64,000 nucleotides of DNA from Acidobacteriota bacterium. GTDB lineage: Bacteria > Acidobacteriota > Polarisedimenticolia > Polarisedimenticolales > Polarisedimenticolaceae. Each line of letters begins with the position of its first letter. Position 1 is the stretch's first letter. The position numbers were made by a program, and so were the translations under genes. The notes below the pieces were generated by a model. That model did not search any database and had not been told where the DNA came from. It was given only the letters and a program-made list of their open reading frames with translations. Positions 16,305-26,544 of the stretch are shown here, piece by piece. Location of the stretch: positions 62,001 through 126,000 of the forward strand of contig JAOTYK010000010.1 of assembly GCA_029861955.1 (NCBI GenBank), in the 5' to 3' direction.

Positions 16305-17468
16305 GTGACAAAGATCGCAAGCCACCCACCTGCGCCCGCGTCGAGTTCACCGCTCGCGACGCTCTCGCGTGTCGTCACGGTCATGGGGCTACTGCTGGTC
16401 TTCCTGGTCGGCGTCAAGTGTCTCGGCGGCGGCTTCAAGATGCTGGGCCACGACGTCCTCGACTCGTTCTTCGCGGCGACGTCCAATCCGTTCATCGCCC
16501 TGATGGTCGGTATCCTCGCGACGACCCTCGTCCAGAGTTCCTCGGTGACCACGGCGATGATCGTCGGCCTCGTGGCCGCACCCGATAACCCGTTACCCAT
16601 CGCCAACGCCGTCCCGATGATCATGGGTGCCAACATCGGAACGACCGTCACCAACACGATCGTCTCGATGGCCCACATGGGGCGTCCGGAGGAGTTCCGC
16701 AGGGCATTCTCCGTCGCGACCTGTCATGACTTCTTCAACTACATGATCGTGGTCACCCTGTTGCCGCTGGAGCTCATGACTGGATTCCTGCGCCGATCGG
16801 CGACCGGTCTTGCGGATCTTCTCGGGGATATCAGCGGCGTCAAGTACGAGAGTCCGCTGAAGAGCCTCCTGAAGAAGCTGGTCGCACCGATCAAGGATGG
16901 CGCCGCCGCACTCTCGGATGCGGAGCAGATTCAGGGAATTATCATTATCCTCGTCAGCGCGGTGCTGATCTTCGTGTCGCTGTGGCTGCTGGTAAGAACC
17001 CTGCGTGCGGTCCTGCAGACCCGGGTCGAGGTCTCGCTGAACCGCGTTCTGGGGAGCAGTATCGTCCTGTCCGTGATCGTCGGAATCATCGTGACGGTCA
17101 TGGTTCAGTCCAGCTCGATCACCACATCCCTGCTGGTACCGCTGGCCGGTGCCGGCGTGATCACGGCTCGTCAGGCGTTTCCCATTACCGTGGGTGCCAA
17201 CATCGGCACGACCGTCACCGCGCTCCTGGCATCGATGGCGGTCTCGGGCGAGAACGCCGAGGCCGGAATCATCATCGCGTTGGTCCATCTTGGCTTCAAT
17301 CTGTCGGGCACGTTCCTGGTGCTACCGTTCCCACGGATCCGCGCGATCCCGGTCCGGTTTTCGACCATGCTGGCGGAATCCGCGGTCCGCTCGAAAAAGT
17401 GGCCGATCTTCTATGTCATCATGTTGTTCTATATCTTACCTGCGATCTTCGCGTTCCTGTTCCGGTAG
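16305..17468 (+). CDS. Na+/phosphate cotransporter family protein (NptA-like)
   Basis: 387 residues with two Na/Pi-cotransport repeats. Each carries the QSSS motif: LVQSSSVTTAMIVG in repeat 1 and MVQSSSITTSLLVPLAGAG in repeat 2. Each is followed by a GANIGTTVT motif. About nine membrane helices are visible. It would import phosphate with sodium. The start is a GTG at 16305 with only a weak ribosome site; an ATG about 26 codons later would still keep the first helix. A PhoU-domain gene follows after 10 bases, a common pairing for this family. Confidence 0.9.
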   Translation: MTKIASHPPAPASSSPLATLSRVVTVMGLLLVFLVGVKCLGGGFKMLGHDVLDSFFAATSNPFIALMVGILATTLVQSSSVTTAMIVGLVAAPDNPLPIANAVPMIMGANIGTTVTNTIVSMAHMGRPEEFRRAFSVATCHDFFNYMIVVTLLPLELMTGFLRRSATGLADLLGDISGVKYESPLKSLLKKLVAPIKDGAAALSDAEQIQGIIIILVSAVLIFVSLWLLVRTLRAVLQTRVEVSLNRVLGSSIVLSVIVGIIVTVMVQSSSITTSLLVPLAGAGVITARQAFPITVGANIGTTVTALLASMAVSGENAEAGIIIALVHLGFNLSGTFLVLPFPRIRAIPVRFSTMLAESAVRSKKWPIFYVIMLFYILPAIFAFLFR

Positions 17469-17478
17469 AGGAGGCATC

Positions 17479-18168
17479 ATGCTCCAGGAACTTCTGAGTA
17501 TCTTCCGTCCCGGAAACCCACTGGCAAAGATGGGCGACGAGTTCGCCGAGATGTTGCAGATCACCTGCGACATGAACATCTCTGCCGGCCGTATTTACTT
17601 CAGAGAAGAGACGTCGCCCGAGGCGCGGACCGCCATCTATCGTCAGGACATTCGCGTCAACAAGCTCGAGCGTCATATCCGTAAGCGAGTCGTGGCGCAC
17701 CTTTCAGTGGGCAACTCCCAGCATCTCCCCTACTGCCTGTTGTTGATGAGCCAGGTCAAGGATGTCGAGCGACTCGGCGACTACGCCAAGAACCTGGCCG
17801 AAGTCCCCGATGTCTACAGTGGTGAGATGCCGGAGAACGGACTCCTGAGCGAACTCCAGGAGACACGTACCGAGGTGGAGGCAAGCTTCAAGGCGACGGC
17901 GGAGGTCTTCGCCAGCTCGGATCGTGAGCGGGCCATGACGCTGATCCAGCACGGCAAGGATGTTGCCAAACGGGCCGACGGCATGCTCAGTCGGATCGCG
18001 CAGGCCGGACACTCCTCCGGACAGACGACCGCCCTGATCCTCGGAACCCGCTACTACAAGCGAATCAGCGGTCACCTTCTCAACGTGTTGTCGAGCGTGG
18101 TCATGCCCCTGCACAAGGTGGACTATTACGACGAGAAGGAACTGCCCGGAGTCGAGCCGGGCAACTGA
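17479..18168 (+). CDS. PhoU-domain protein associated with Na/Pi cotransporter
   Basis: 229 residues, mostly helical. NMNISAGRIYF...VNKLERHIRKRVVAHL and LLLMSQVKDVERLGDYAKNLAEV match the PhoU helix pattern with its metal-binding E/D-x-x-x-D face. A very strong ribosome site (AGAGGAGG) lies 4-5 bases before the ATG at 17479. PhoU-domain proteins encoded beside or fused to NptA-type transporters are thought to regulate phosphate uptake. No pst genes are nearby. Confidence 0.84.
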   Translation: MLQELLSIFRPGNPLAKMGDEFAEMLQITCDMNISAGRIYFREETSPEARTAIYRQDIRVNKLERHIRKRVVAHLSVGNSQHLPYCLLLMSQVKDVERLGDYAKNLAEVPDVYSGEMPENGLLSELQETRTEVEASFKATAEVFASSDRERAMTLIQHGKDVAKRADGMLSRIAQAGHSSGQTTALILGTRYYKRISGHLLNVLSSVVMPLHKVDYYDEKELPGVEPGN

Positions 18169-18184
18169 GCCCGGGGAACCCTCC

Positions 18185-19384
18185 ATGCATCGAGCCCGGA
18201 TCCTGCTGATCGCCCTCTGTGCCGTCGGCGCCGCAGCATCGATGTCATCGGTTCTTGCCGTCGGCCAGGGGAACGATCTGCTTCCGGACATCCCAGCGGG
18301 GTCGGTGGGGATGCGACTGGAACTGGTCACGACGATCTCGCCCAACGTCCTGATCGATGTCACGAACGCAGGCGACGGCAGCGGTCGACTCTTCCTGGTC
18401 TCACCCGACGGCGTCGTTCGTATCCTGGTGAGCGGCAGCGTCCTGCCGACGCCGTTCCTCAACGACCCGGCCACGCCGACGGATCGAGCGATGTCCTCGA
18501 TCGCGTTCCACCCCGACTACGCCAACAACGGGTTGCTGTACGCGATCACAGGCGAGGCGACCTCGGGGAGCCCGGACTACGACTCTCCCCAGGACGATGC
18601 CGCTTCGGCGTTCGACAACGTGATCTACGAGTATCGGGTTGATTCGGTGGATCCCAACGTCGTCGATCTCTCCAGCAAGCGTGAACTCCTTCGAGTCCAT
18701 CAGCCGCACCGGGTTCATAATCTGGGCGACCTGACGTTTGGTCACGATGGCTACCTCTACATCTCGTCGGGAGATGGCGGCGACACGCGCCTCGGCACGC
18801 CAACGCAGTACAACACGACGGCCCAGCAGACGACCAACCCCTACGGCGCCATCCTTCGCATCGACGTGGACCAGCAACCCGGTGGTGCGGCCTACGGAAT
18901 CCCGACCGATAACCCTTTCGCCGACGGCGCAGGTGGCAACGCCCCCGAGATCTACGCGTGGGGTCTTCGCAATCCGTGGCGCATCACGACGGACCGTTTG
19001 ACCGGCGACCTCTACACCGGTGTCAACGGCGACCTCACCATCGAGCAGATCGATCGTCTGCAGTTGGGACGCAACTACGGTTGGGACACGAAGGAAGGCA
19101 GCTTCCTCTGGGACTCGCTGACCGGTGCGGCGACTGTCGACCCGACACCGGACCCGCAGTACACCGCGCCGACGGCCGAGTATGACCATAACCACACGAC
19201 CGTCGCATTCGGATCGCAGATCGGCGGCTTCGTCTATCGCGGCCTGGCGATGCCGGAGTTCTGGGGGCAATACATCGGACTGGACTGGCGTGCGGCACAG
19301 ATGACCGCGATGGACCCGACCGACGGCGCCCCTCGCCCCGCCGGGGCGATCCCCTGTCTGCCCCGACTGATGGGCCCGTGTTAG
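18185..19384 (+). CDS. PQQ-dependent sugar dehydrogenase family protein, C-terminus probably shortened
   Basis: 399 residues with a signal peptide (ARILLIALCAVGAAASMSSVLA). The beta-propeller of soluble glucose/aldose sugar dehydrogenases is clear: FLVSPDGVVRI, SSIAFHPDYANNGLLY, NLGDLTFGHDGYLYISSGDGG, AWGLRNPWRIT and GRNYGWDTKEG (cofactor- and calcium-binding blocks). After FWGQYIGLDWRAAQMTAMDPTDG the sequence becomes a low-complexity Pro/Ala/Arg tail and stops. Relatives normally continue with another propeller strand set (GDY..G.I and SFGED..GELYV), which is missing. It starts 16 bases after the PhoU gene. Confidence 0.78.
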   Translation: MHRARILLIALCAVGAAASMSSVLAVGQGNDLLPDIPAGSVGMRLELVTTISPNVLIDVTNAGDGSGRLFLVSPDGVVRILVSGSVLPTPFLNDPATPTDRAMSSIAFHPDYANNGLLYAITGEATSGSPDYDSPQDDAASAFDNVIYEYRVDSVDPNVVDLSSKRELLRVHQPHRVHNLGDLTFGHDGYLYISSGDGGDTRLGTPTQYNTTAQQTTNPYGAILRIDVDQQPGGAAYGIPTDNPFADGAGGNAPEIYAWGLRNPWRITTDRLTGDLYTGVNGDLTIEQIDRLQLGRNYGWDTKEGSFLWDSLTGAATVDPTPDPQYTAPTAEYDHNHTTVAFGSQIGGFVYRGLAMPEFWGQYIGLDWRAAQMTAMDPTDGAPRPAGAIPCLPRLMGPC

Positions 19385-20289
19385 GGCTCGGCGTCGCAGC
19401 GGCATTTGTCGTCGCAATCATCGTCGTCTGGGCGACCCGCAAGTCTCGCCGACGGAAGGCGATTCTGGCCCAGCCGTTTCCCGCCGAGTGGGAAGCGGTC
19501 CTGCAGCAGGAAGTCGTCTTTTACCGAATCCTCAATGAAGACGAACGGGTGCGCTTTCGTCGAGACCTTCAGGTGTTCATCGGGGAGACGCGGATCACGG
19601 GCATCAAGACCCAGATCGACACCACGACTGAGGTGTTGGTTGCCGCCAGCGCGGTCATCCCGATCTTCGGATTTCCGGAGTGGGAGTGGGATCAGATCTC
19701 CGAGGTGCTGGTCTACCCCGGTCGCTTCGACGAAAACTTCGATTTCGGTCCCGGTAGCGCCAGCACGACGCTGGGGATGGTCGGCACGGGTTATCTCAAC
19801 CGGACAATGATCCTCTCAAAACCCGATCTGATCCAGGGCTTCCGCAACGCGGGCGACAAGCGAAATGTCGGCCTTCACGAGTTCGCCCATCTCGTGGACA
19901 AGTCGGACGGCGTCATCGACGGCCTGCCGGCCGGAATCGATAAACAGGCGATCGGTCCCTGGGTGGATCTGGTGCGACGGAAGATGTTGGAGATTCGCGA
20001 GGGCGACTCGGACATCAACTCCTACGCCCTGACCAACGAGGCCGAGTTCTTCGCCGTCACGACCGAGTACTTCTTCGAGCGGCCGGGGATCATGGAGCGC
20101 AAGCACCCCGAGTTGTACGCGATGCTGGCGGAGGTATTTCGACAGGATCTACGAACGCGGGCCGCCGCGATGCGAAACGAGATCAAACGGGGACGTCCCA
20201 CGTTCGGCCGCAACTCACCCTGCCCCTGCGGAAGCGGCGTCAAGTATAAGAAGTGCTGTTTGCGAAAGAGCCGACGGTCAGCCAATTGA
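19378..20289 (+). CDS. M90 (MtfA-type) zinc metallopeptidase with N-terminal membrane anchor and C-terminal SEC-C motif
   Basis: 303 residues from a GTG start overlapping the preceding stop by 7 bases. A membrane helix (2-19) and basic stop (RKSRRRK) precede the M90 domain, whose metal-binding HEFAH is at 167-171. ILSKPDLIQGF and NEAEFFAVTTEYFFERP (third zinc ligand region) follow. The last ~25 residues form a SEC-C zinc motif (SPCPCGSGVKYKKCCL). Escherichia coli MtfA is soluble and has no SEC-C tail, so this is a variant architecture. Natural substrates are unknown. Confidence 0.86.
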   Translation: MLGLGVAAAFVVAIIVVWATRKSRRRKAILAQPFPAEWEAVLQQEVVFYRILNEDERVRFRRDLQVFIGETRITGIKTQIDTTTEVLVAASAVIPIFGFPEWEWDQISEVLVYPGRFDENFDFGPGSASTTLGMVGTGYLNRTMILSKPDLIQGFRNAGDKRNVGLHEFAHLVDKSDGVIDGLPAGIDKQAIGPWVDLVRRKMLEIREGDSDINSYALTNEAEFFAVTTEYFFERPGIMERKHPELYAMLAEVFRQDLRTRAAAMRNEIKRGRPTFGRNSPCPCGSGVKYKKCCLRKSRRSAN

Positions 20290-21156
20290 TTTGAGCGGAT
20301 CGGTGGTCGCCCACATGCCCAGAGCCAACAACCCCAGCAGCGTGAAGTAGGCTACCCCGATGGTCCACCGTTTCGCAGGTTCGACGTTGAAGTAATCCTC
20401 ACGCGGTCCGCGAATCGTGCTGCCGAGACTGAACAGGCCGACGAACAGAATCAGTCCGAGGATCGGCGAGAACGTGAACAGGAAAAACGCGATCCCGATT
20501 GCGTAGCCGACCAGCCAGATCCATCGACTGATCACGCCGACGATCCGTCCACCGTCGAGAGGACTGATCGGAATCATGTTGAACATGTTGATCAGAAAGC
20601 CGACGTTGGCCAGTGCGTACCAGAACGGCTCCTGAGTCACCCAACCCACGACGAGGCAGACGAACGCACCGACACTCCCCAGGATGGGCCCCCCGATCCC
20701 GACCAGCGCCTCGACGTAGGCATCCTTCGGCAGACTCCGCATCGCGATCACGGCACCGACGAACGGGATAAAGACCGGTGCTCCCGCGTGAAGCCCCTGT
20801 TGCTGCATCACCAGGCCGTGACCCAACTCGTGAACGAAGATCAGCAGGACGAACCCCACCGCGAAGGGCCAACCGAAGAACAACGCGTAAGCCCAGACCG
20901 AAACGAACATCGTGATCAACGTGCTGAACTTCGTGAACTTCAGCAGGGGCACCAGAAACTTCAGCTTGCCGAGCACGAACAGGAGAACCACGCCGATCGG
21001 TCCCAGTGCCGCAAGCCGCTTCTTCCACACGGAGGGCTTTCGGGGCTTGTCGACGGGAGCCGGACGTTCCTCGACGGGCGTCGCGTGATGACGGAACACC
21101 GATTGCAGATTGCGAATCCTGCGCTCGTGCTCCTCGGCTGAGATGTCGTTGCTCAA
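20278..21156 (-). CDS. Site-2-protease family intramembrane metallopeptidase (M50)
   Basis: 292 residues. A cytoplasmic N-terminus of about 50 residues leads into several membrane helices. HELGH is at 109-113 and the distal ISPLDGGRI supplies the third zinc ligand, as in M50 proteases. There is no PDZ domain. It would cut membrane-bound regulatory or transport proteins. The start is a TTG (21154-21156) forming a TTGA overlap with the stop of the zinc-finger membrane gene, so the two are co-translated and may work together. The 3' end overlaps the convergent M90 gene by 12 bases. Confidence 0.87.
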   Translation of the reverse strand: MSNDISAEEHERRIRNLQSVFRHHATPVEERPAPVDKPRKPSVWKKRLAALGPIGVVLLFVLGKLKFLVPLLKFTKFSTLITMFVSVWAYALFFGWPFAVGFVLLIFVHELGHGLVMQQQGLHAGAPVFIPFVGAVIAMRSLPKDAYVEALVGIGGPILGSVGAFVCLVVGWVTQEPFWYALANVGFLINMFNMIPISPLDGGRIVGVISRWIWLVGYAIGIAFFLFTFSPILGLILFVGLFSLGSTIRGPREDYFNVEPAKRWTIGVAYFTLLGLLALGMWATTDPLKSIG

Positions 21157-21734
21157 GCCAATTCAACCGGCGCCGGCATCTTCCAGGCCTGATAGACGCA
21201 GATCCCGAGGAAAACCAGATCGAACGGTCGGAACCCCATCGAGATCACGTTGAAGAGCAGATCCCCGCCGGGCAGGAGTGGCAAGAGTACCTCTTGACCG
21301 TCCGCCGCCATCGCGTCGGTGATAAACGACCGATTCACCAGATAAGTCCCGTACGCGAACCCGAGGATTGAAATCGCCACCGACATGATCTGAAGGTTCC
21401 GATGACGTTTGCCGCCGGAGAGCAACACGACGCCCTTACCCACAGCAAAGCCGATTACGACGGCCACCAGGCCAAACGCGATGTTGGTGATGACGGTGAA
21501 TCCCCACCAGACGACGGCACCCAGCGTCGCACCGGTCAGCCCCCCGACAAAGGCCATCGGGTAGTTGATGTCCTGGCCCTGGGCCTCAATGGCCTGACCG
21601 ACCTCGTGGGTCAGTCGCTCGAAGCACGGGCGACAGAAGACGGCGTCCTCGGTCGTCTGACGGTCCTGTCCTTCCGAAAGCCAGGTCCCGCACTCGGCAC
21701 ATTTCTCTTGTTCGGCAGGCGCTTCGTTGTCCAT
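21153..21734 (-). CDS. Zinc-finger membrane protein of unknown function, coupled to site-2 protease
   Basis: 193 residues, not recognised as a named family. The N-terminus holds CAEC and CRPC (Cys12, 15, 34, 37), spaced like a LIM- or B-box-type zinc knuckle. Four hydrophobic segments follow (about 60-80, 85-105, 115-135 and 160-180). The gene is directly upstream of and overlaps the M50 protease gene. It could be a substrate, a regulator or a scaffold for that protease; nothing in the sequence decides between these. Confidence 0.7.
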   Translation of the reverse strand: MDNEAPAEQEKCAECGTWLSEGQDRQTTEDAVFCRPCFERLTHEVGQAIEAQGQDINYPMAFVGGLTGATLGAVVWWGFTVITNIAFGLVAVVIGFAVGKGVVLLSGGKRHRNLQIMSVAISILGFAYGTYLVNRSFITDAMAADGQEVLLPLLPGGDLLFNVISMGFRPFDLVFLGICVYQAWKMPAPVELA

Positions 21735-21834
21735 CGTGCGTCCTCCAGGGGTGATGGCCGAACTATACAGGAATCGCCCTATCCGGACGTCGCGGTGGCA
21801 AATCCCCTAAACGGGTGTTATGTTCCCTGTGACA

Positions 21835-21999
21835 CACCTATATGCCGGAACCATCCGGCCAGCGGCGCACAACAGGATCTGCTGTCAGGATCGCGCCGCC
21901 AAGAAATCCACCTCCCTGATTCTGTTGTTTGGGTAGGCAAGCGGCGAAGCCGTGATGTCCCGTCGTGGGTCCTCGTCTATCGCCGATAGGTAATTTTTC
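21835..21999 (+). promoter_or_regulatory. Structured leader ahead of DEAD-box helicase gene
   Basis: Three stems can be drawn: GCCGGA/TCCGGC (21844-21849 with 21854-21859), GCGGCGC/GCGCCGC (21862-21868 with 21893-21899) and CTATC/GATAG (21977-21981 with 21985-21989). The last overlaps the only weak ribosome-site-like bases (ATAGG) before the ATG at 22000 and is followed by a T-run. RNA helicase genes often carry long regulated leaders, for example for cold response. No known riboswitch class is recognised. Confidence 0.35.
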
Positions 22000-23301
22000 A
22001 TGTCCGAGTCTCAACAAGAACCCAGCATAGGGTTCGCCGGCTTCAAATTGGGTACCGCGCTTCGGCGTGGCATCGATGCCGCCGGCTTCCAGGAACCGCG
22101 CCCGATTCAAGAGCGCACCATCCCCGCAGCCATCGACGGCCGCGACATCCTGGGTCTTGCCCAGACGGGAACCGGTAAGACCGCAGCCTTTGCGCTTCCG
22201 GTTCTCGAACAGATCCTCGACTCTCGAGGAAAGTACAAGGGCCCCCGGGCGCTTGTCGTGGCCCCCACCCGGGAGCTTGCCAACCAGATCAGCGAGGAGA
22301 TCCGTCTCCTTGCGCGTTACACCGATATCAACGTCGCGACGCTCTTCGGTGGGGTCTCCGCCGCCAAACAGCTTGCGTCGCTACGCCAACGGCCCGAGAT
22401 CATCGTGGCCTGCCCCGGTCGCCTACTGGACCTGTGGCGTCAGGGGAAGGTCCATCTGGATCAGGTCGCGACCCTCGTCCTCGATGAGGCGGACCATATG
22501 TTCGACATGGGCTTCCTGCCCGACATCCGCCGGATCATCGGCGCGCTTCCCGATCGACGCCAGAACCTTCTGTTCTCCGCGACGATGCCCAAAGAGATCC
22601 GTCGTCTGGCGGATCGGATCCTGCGGGATCCGCACGTGGTCGAGTTGAACCACACCCAACCGATCGAAACCATCGAGCATGCGTTGTTCCCAATCGATGG
22701 GACACGTAAGTTCGAACTGCTCGAGTTCGTCCTCGAGGAGAAGGGGTTCACATCCGCCATCGTCTTCACCCGGACCAAGCACCGTGCGAAGAAGCTCGCC
22801 CGACAACTGGAGGGGCTGGGTCACAACGCGGTCGCTCTTCAGGGAAACATGTCGCAGAACGCGCGAGAGCGTGCGATGGACGGCTTCCGCAAACGAACGT
22901 TTAACATCCTCGTGGCAACGGATATTGCCGCCCGCGGCATCGACGTCGAAGCGGTCTCCCACGTCGTCAACTTCGACATGCCGACGACCCCCGAGGCCTA
23001 CACCCATCGGATCGGTCGAACCGGTCGCTCCGAGCGACAGGGTCGGGCATACACGTTCGTCACACCGGAAGATCGTGATCTGGTGCGTGCCGTCGAGCGT
23101 CGACTGGGTGGAACGATCCCGCGCAAGGGGTTCGATGGACCGATTCGACCCGCTCAACGACGCGAGACACGGCCACAGCAACGGCCGACGTCTCAGAGAC
23201 AAGCGGCCGCCCGCCCACCGCAACAACGTCGCCGTCGTCGCCGTAGCGGCGGTGGAGACGGCGGAGGCGGCGGGGGCGGCCGGCGAAAGCCCGCCGCCTA
23301 G
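22000..23301 (+). CDS. DEAD-box ATP-dependent RNA helicase
   Basis: 433 residues. It has the Q motif (GFQEPRPIQERTIP), motif I AQTGTGKTAAF, Ia PTRELANQI, motif II DEADHMFDMGF, motif III SAT, and the C-terminal lobe with VATDIAARGIDVE and HRIGRTGRSERQG. The tail (about 375-433) is rich in Arg, Gln and Gly, ending RRRRRRSGGGDGGGGGGG, a typical disordered RNA-binding extension of RhlE-like helicases. Likely roles are ribosome assembly or RNA decay. It may be controlled through the leader described above. Confidence 0.95.
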   Translation: MSESQQEPSIGFAGFKLGTALRRGIDAAGFQEPRPIQERTIPAAIDGRDILGLAQTGTGKTAAFALPVLEQILDSRGKYKGPRALVVAPTRELANQISEEIRLLARYTDINVATLFGGVSAAKQLASLRQRPEIIVACPGRLLDLWRQGKVHLDQVATLVLDEADHMFDMGFLPDIRRIIGALPDRRQNLLFSATMPKEIRRLADRILRDPHVVELNHTQPIETIEHALFPIDGTRKFELLEFVLEEKGFTSAIVFTRTKHRAKKLARQLEGLGHNAVALQGNMSQNARERAMDGFRKRTFNILVATDIAARGIDVEAVSHVVNFDMPTTPEAYTHRIGRTGRSERQGRAYTFVTPEDRDLVRAVERRLGGTIPRKGFDGPIRPAQRRETRPQQRPTSQRQAAARPPQQRRRRRRSGGGDGGGGGGGRRKPAA

Positions 23302-23347
23302 CGGATAGATCATCTTGCTGGCATGGAACGAGGGAACTCTGTACAGT

Positions 23348-23368
23348 GGTTTTCTCGACGGGAAAACC
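23348..23368 (+). terminator. Possible terminator hairpin after the helicase gene
   Basis: GGTTTTC (23348-23354) pairs with GAAAACC (23362-23368) across a 7-base loop. Only two T residues follow the stem, so rho-independent ending is uncertain. It lies between the helicase stop and the sigma factor start. Confidence 0.3.
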
Positions 23369-23410
23369 TTGTAACACGGCGCCATTAGGGGCACGCGCTC
23401 GGGAGACCGG

Positions 23411-24688
<1,278 letters not shown>

Positions 24689-24727
24689 GTCGCTGCCCGC
24701 GGGCATAACTTTCGGTACATTAGTGTT

Positions 24728-25957
24728 ATGACAAGCATGAAACAGATCGGCCTGATTCTGGTGCTGTTGGTCTCGTCCACGGTTTTCGCCGCCGACGTGA
24801 CCTATCGCGTGACGTTTGAAGCGACGTGGTCGTCGACGACCCATCCGAACAGCTTTCCCCCAAACCCCCATTTCTCTCCGCCGGTCGGTGCGGCGCACAA
24901 CGACGACGCGGTTTTCTGGAGTGTCGGTAGCCTGGCCAGCGATGGTATCGAGTCCATGGCCGAGACCGGCGCAACCGGGACGATGGTCTCCGAGATCGGA
25001 GACGCGATCGCTCTGGGTCAGGTTTTCGGCGCTGCGGTGATTGCCGGGGGCGTCGGTTCTCCGGGTATCGTCGCCAGGGACTTCGACATCACTCTGGAGT
25101 ACTCACGATTCACCTTCGTGACGATGATCGCACCAAGCCCCGACTGGTTCGTCGGGACCTCGGGATTGGAGCTACGGGTCAACGGTCTGTGGCGTGACAA
25201 TCTGGTCATCGATCTCTACGTCCACGACGCGGGCACCGACAGCGGACCGTCGTACGTGTCGACGAACTTCAATACGAATCCCGCCATCCCGATCTCTGTG
25301 ATTGACACCCCGCCCCTCGCGACCGGCGGGTACGCCCCACCGGTCGGCACGTACACTTTCGCGGTACAGGCTGTTGAAGGACGACCGCCCTACGACGATG
25401 ACGACATGGATGGCTGGACCAATCTTCGTGAGGCCGGCGTCGGCACCGACCCATTTCTTGAGGACACCGACGTCGATACGATCTTCGATCCCGTCGACAA
25501 CTGCCCGACCCTCGCCAATGGTAGCCAACTGGACTTCGATAGCGACAAGATCGGCGATCTCTGTGACAACTGTCCGTCGACGGCCAATGCGTCTCAGTCG
25601 GACGGCAACGACGATGGTCTCGGCGACCATTGCGATCTGGGTGACGGCCGCGTCCTGTTCACCTCCGTGACCCGGACCTCACAGAGCTGGCAGAACGACT
25701 CCGCCTTCTCTGACTACAACGTCTACCGCGGCAATCTTCAGGTGCTGCGCGGAGGGGGCGAGTACACCCAGGACCCCGCGGCCGGCGACGTAGAGACGTT
25801 CTGTGGCGTGGGTACGGCGTCGTTGAATGACGGCTACCTGCCCGCACCGGGAAGCGGTGTCTTCTACCTCGTAACGGGGATCGTCGGGACGACGGAGCAG
25901 AGTCTGGGAGAGAACAGCGACGGCGTCAGCCGTCCGAACTCCCGCCCTTGCCCCTGA
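24728..25957 (+). CDS. Secreted spondin-domain protein with thrombospondin type 3 repeats and DSDG-ERP-type C-terminal module
   Basis: 409 residues. A signal peptide ([14 protein letters not shown]) precedes a spondin-N-like domain (about 20-205: [13 protein letters not shown]...NPHFSPPVG...ESMAETG). Then come Ca-binding thrombospondin type 3 repeats (about 220-300, with [15 protein letters not shown] and repeated DNCP...D.D.IGD.CD). The last ~100 residues (DYNVYRG...GVFYLVTG...[18 protein letters not shown]) match the C-termini of two other secreted proteins in this window. It is probably a surface or extracellular adhesion-type protein. An ATG three codons later is an equally possible start. 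Confidence 0.78.
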   Translation: MTSMKQIGLILVLLVSSTVFAADVTYRVTFEATWSSTTHPNSFPPNPHFSPPVGAAHNDDAVFWSVGSLASDGIESMAETGATGTMVSEIGDAIALGQVFGAAVIAGGVGSPGIVARDFDITLEYSRFTFVTMIAPSPDWFVGTSGLELRVNGLWRDNLVIDLYVHDAGTDSGPSYVSTNFNTNPAIPISVIDTPPLATGGYAPPVGTYTFAVQAVEGRPPYDDDDMDGWTNLREAGVGTDPFLEDTDVDTIFDPVDNCPTLANGSQLDFDSDKIGDLCDNCPSTANASQSDGNDDGLGDHCDLGDGRVLFTSVTRTSQSWQNDSAFSDYNVYRGNLQVLRGGGEYTQDPAAGDVETFCGVGTASLNDGYLPAPGSGVFYLVTGIVGTTEQSLGENSDGVSRPNSRPCP

Positions 25958-26000
25958 CGGTGCCGTGTTCCGATGAAATCGAGATAGAGCTTGATGGTCG

Positions 26001-26450
26001 TCACTTGACGTACCGCGTAAGGAGTTGATCAAGCCCGTTGGCAAAATCCTGTTTGTCCGCCTGGCCAAGGGTCGCCGGTCCACCGGTCTCCATCCCCGTG
26101 CTTCGCAGCTGATCCATCAGATCCCGCATCGCCAGCCTTTCGCGAATATTTTCTTCGGTGAACTGCTCCCCCCGATGTCCCAGCGCGTGGGCCCCCTTCT
26201 TGACGACGGCCGCCGCCAGCGGGATGTCTGCCGTCACAACCAGATCGCCGGGCTCCATCATCTGGACGATGCGATGGTCGGCCTCATCGAAACCTTGCGG
26301 CACCTTGATCGAGTGCAGGTAGGGCGATCGTGGCGTATGCATCGGCCGGTTGGCGACGATCGTCAGATGGGTCTTCACCCTCTCCGCCGCGCGGAAGAGA
26401 ATCTCCTTGATCGCCCGAGGACACGCATCACCGTCGACCCAGATGTGCAC
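26001..26450 (-). CDS. YaiI/YqxD family protein (DUF188)
   Basis: 149 residues from a GTG at 26448-26450 with GAGGCGG upstream. It has the DUF188 signature: HIWVDGDACPRAIKEILFRAAER, IVANRPM, QGFDEADHRIVQMMEPGDLVVTADIPLAAAVVKKGA and NIRERLAMRDLMDQLR. The fold resembles PIN-like nucleases with conserved acidic residues, but no activity is established. The open frame continues upstream on the same strand without likely coding content, so the longer version is not used. Confidence 0.9.
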   Translation of the reverse strand: MHIWVDGDACPRAIKEILFRAAERVKTHLTIVANRPMHTPRSPYLHSIKVPQGFDEADHRIVQMMEPGDLVVTADIPLAAAVVKKGAHALGHRGEQFTEENIRERLAMRDLMDQLRSTGMETGGPATLGQADKQDFANGLDQLLTRYVK

Positions 26451-26544
26451 GATTGATTCCGCCTCGCCGCCCTTGAGATTCTCCTCGGACCAGGGCGATC
26501 CACAGTCTACCGAGGTACACTCCCCTCTGTCAGGAGGAGACGAC

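Noticed and set aside
18401-19417. Minus-strand open frame of 338 codons
   Set aside because: Antisense to the sugar dehydrogenase propeller; no signature found.
22423-23394. Minus-strand open frame of 323 codons over the helicase end
   Set aside because: The helicase frame carries all DEAD-box motifs; the antisense frame has no recognisable domain.
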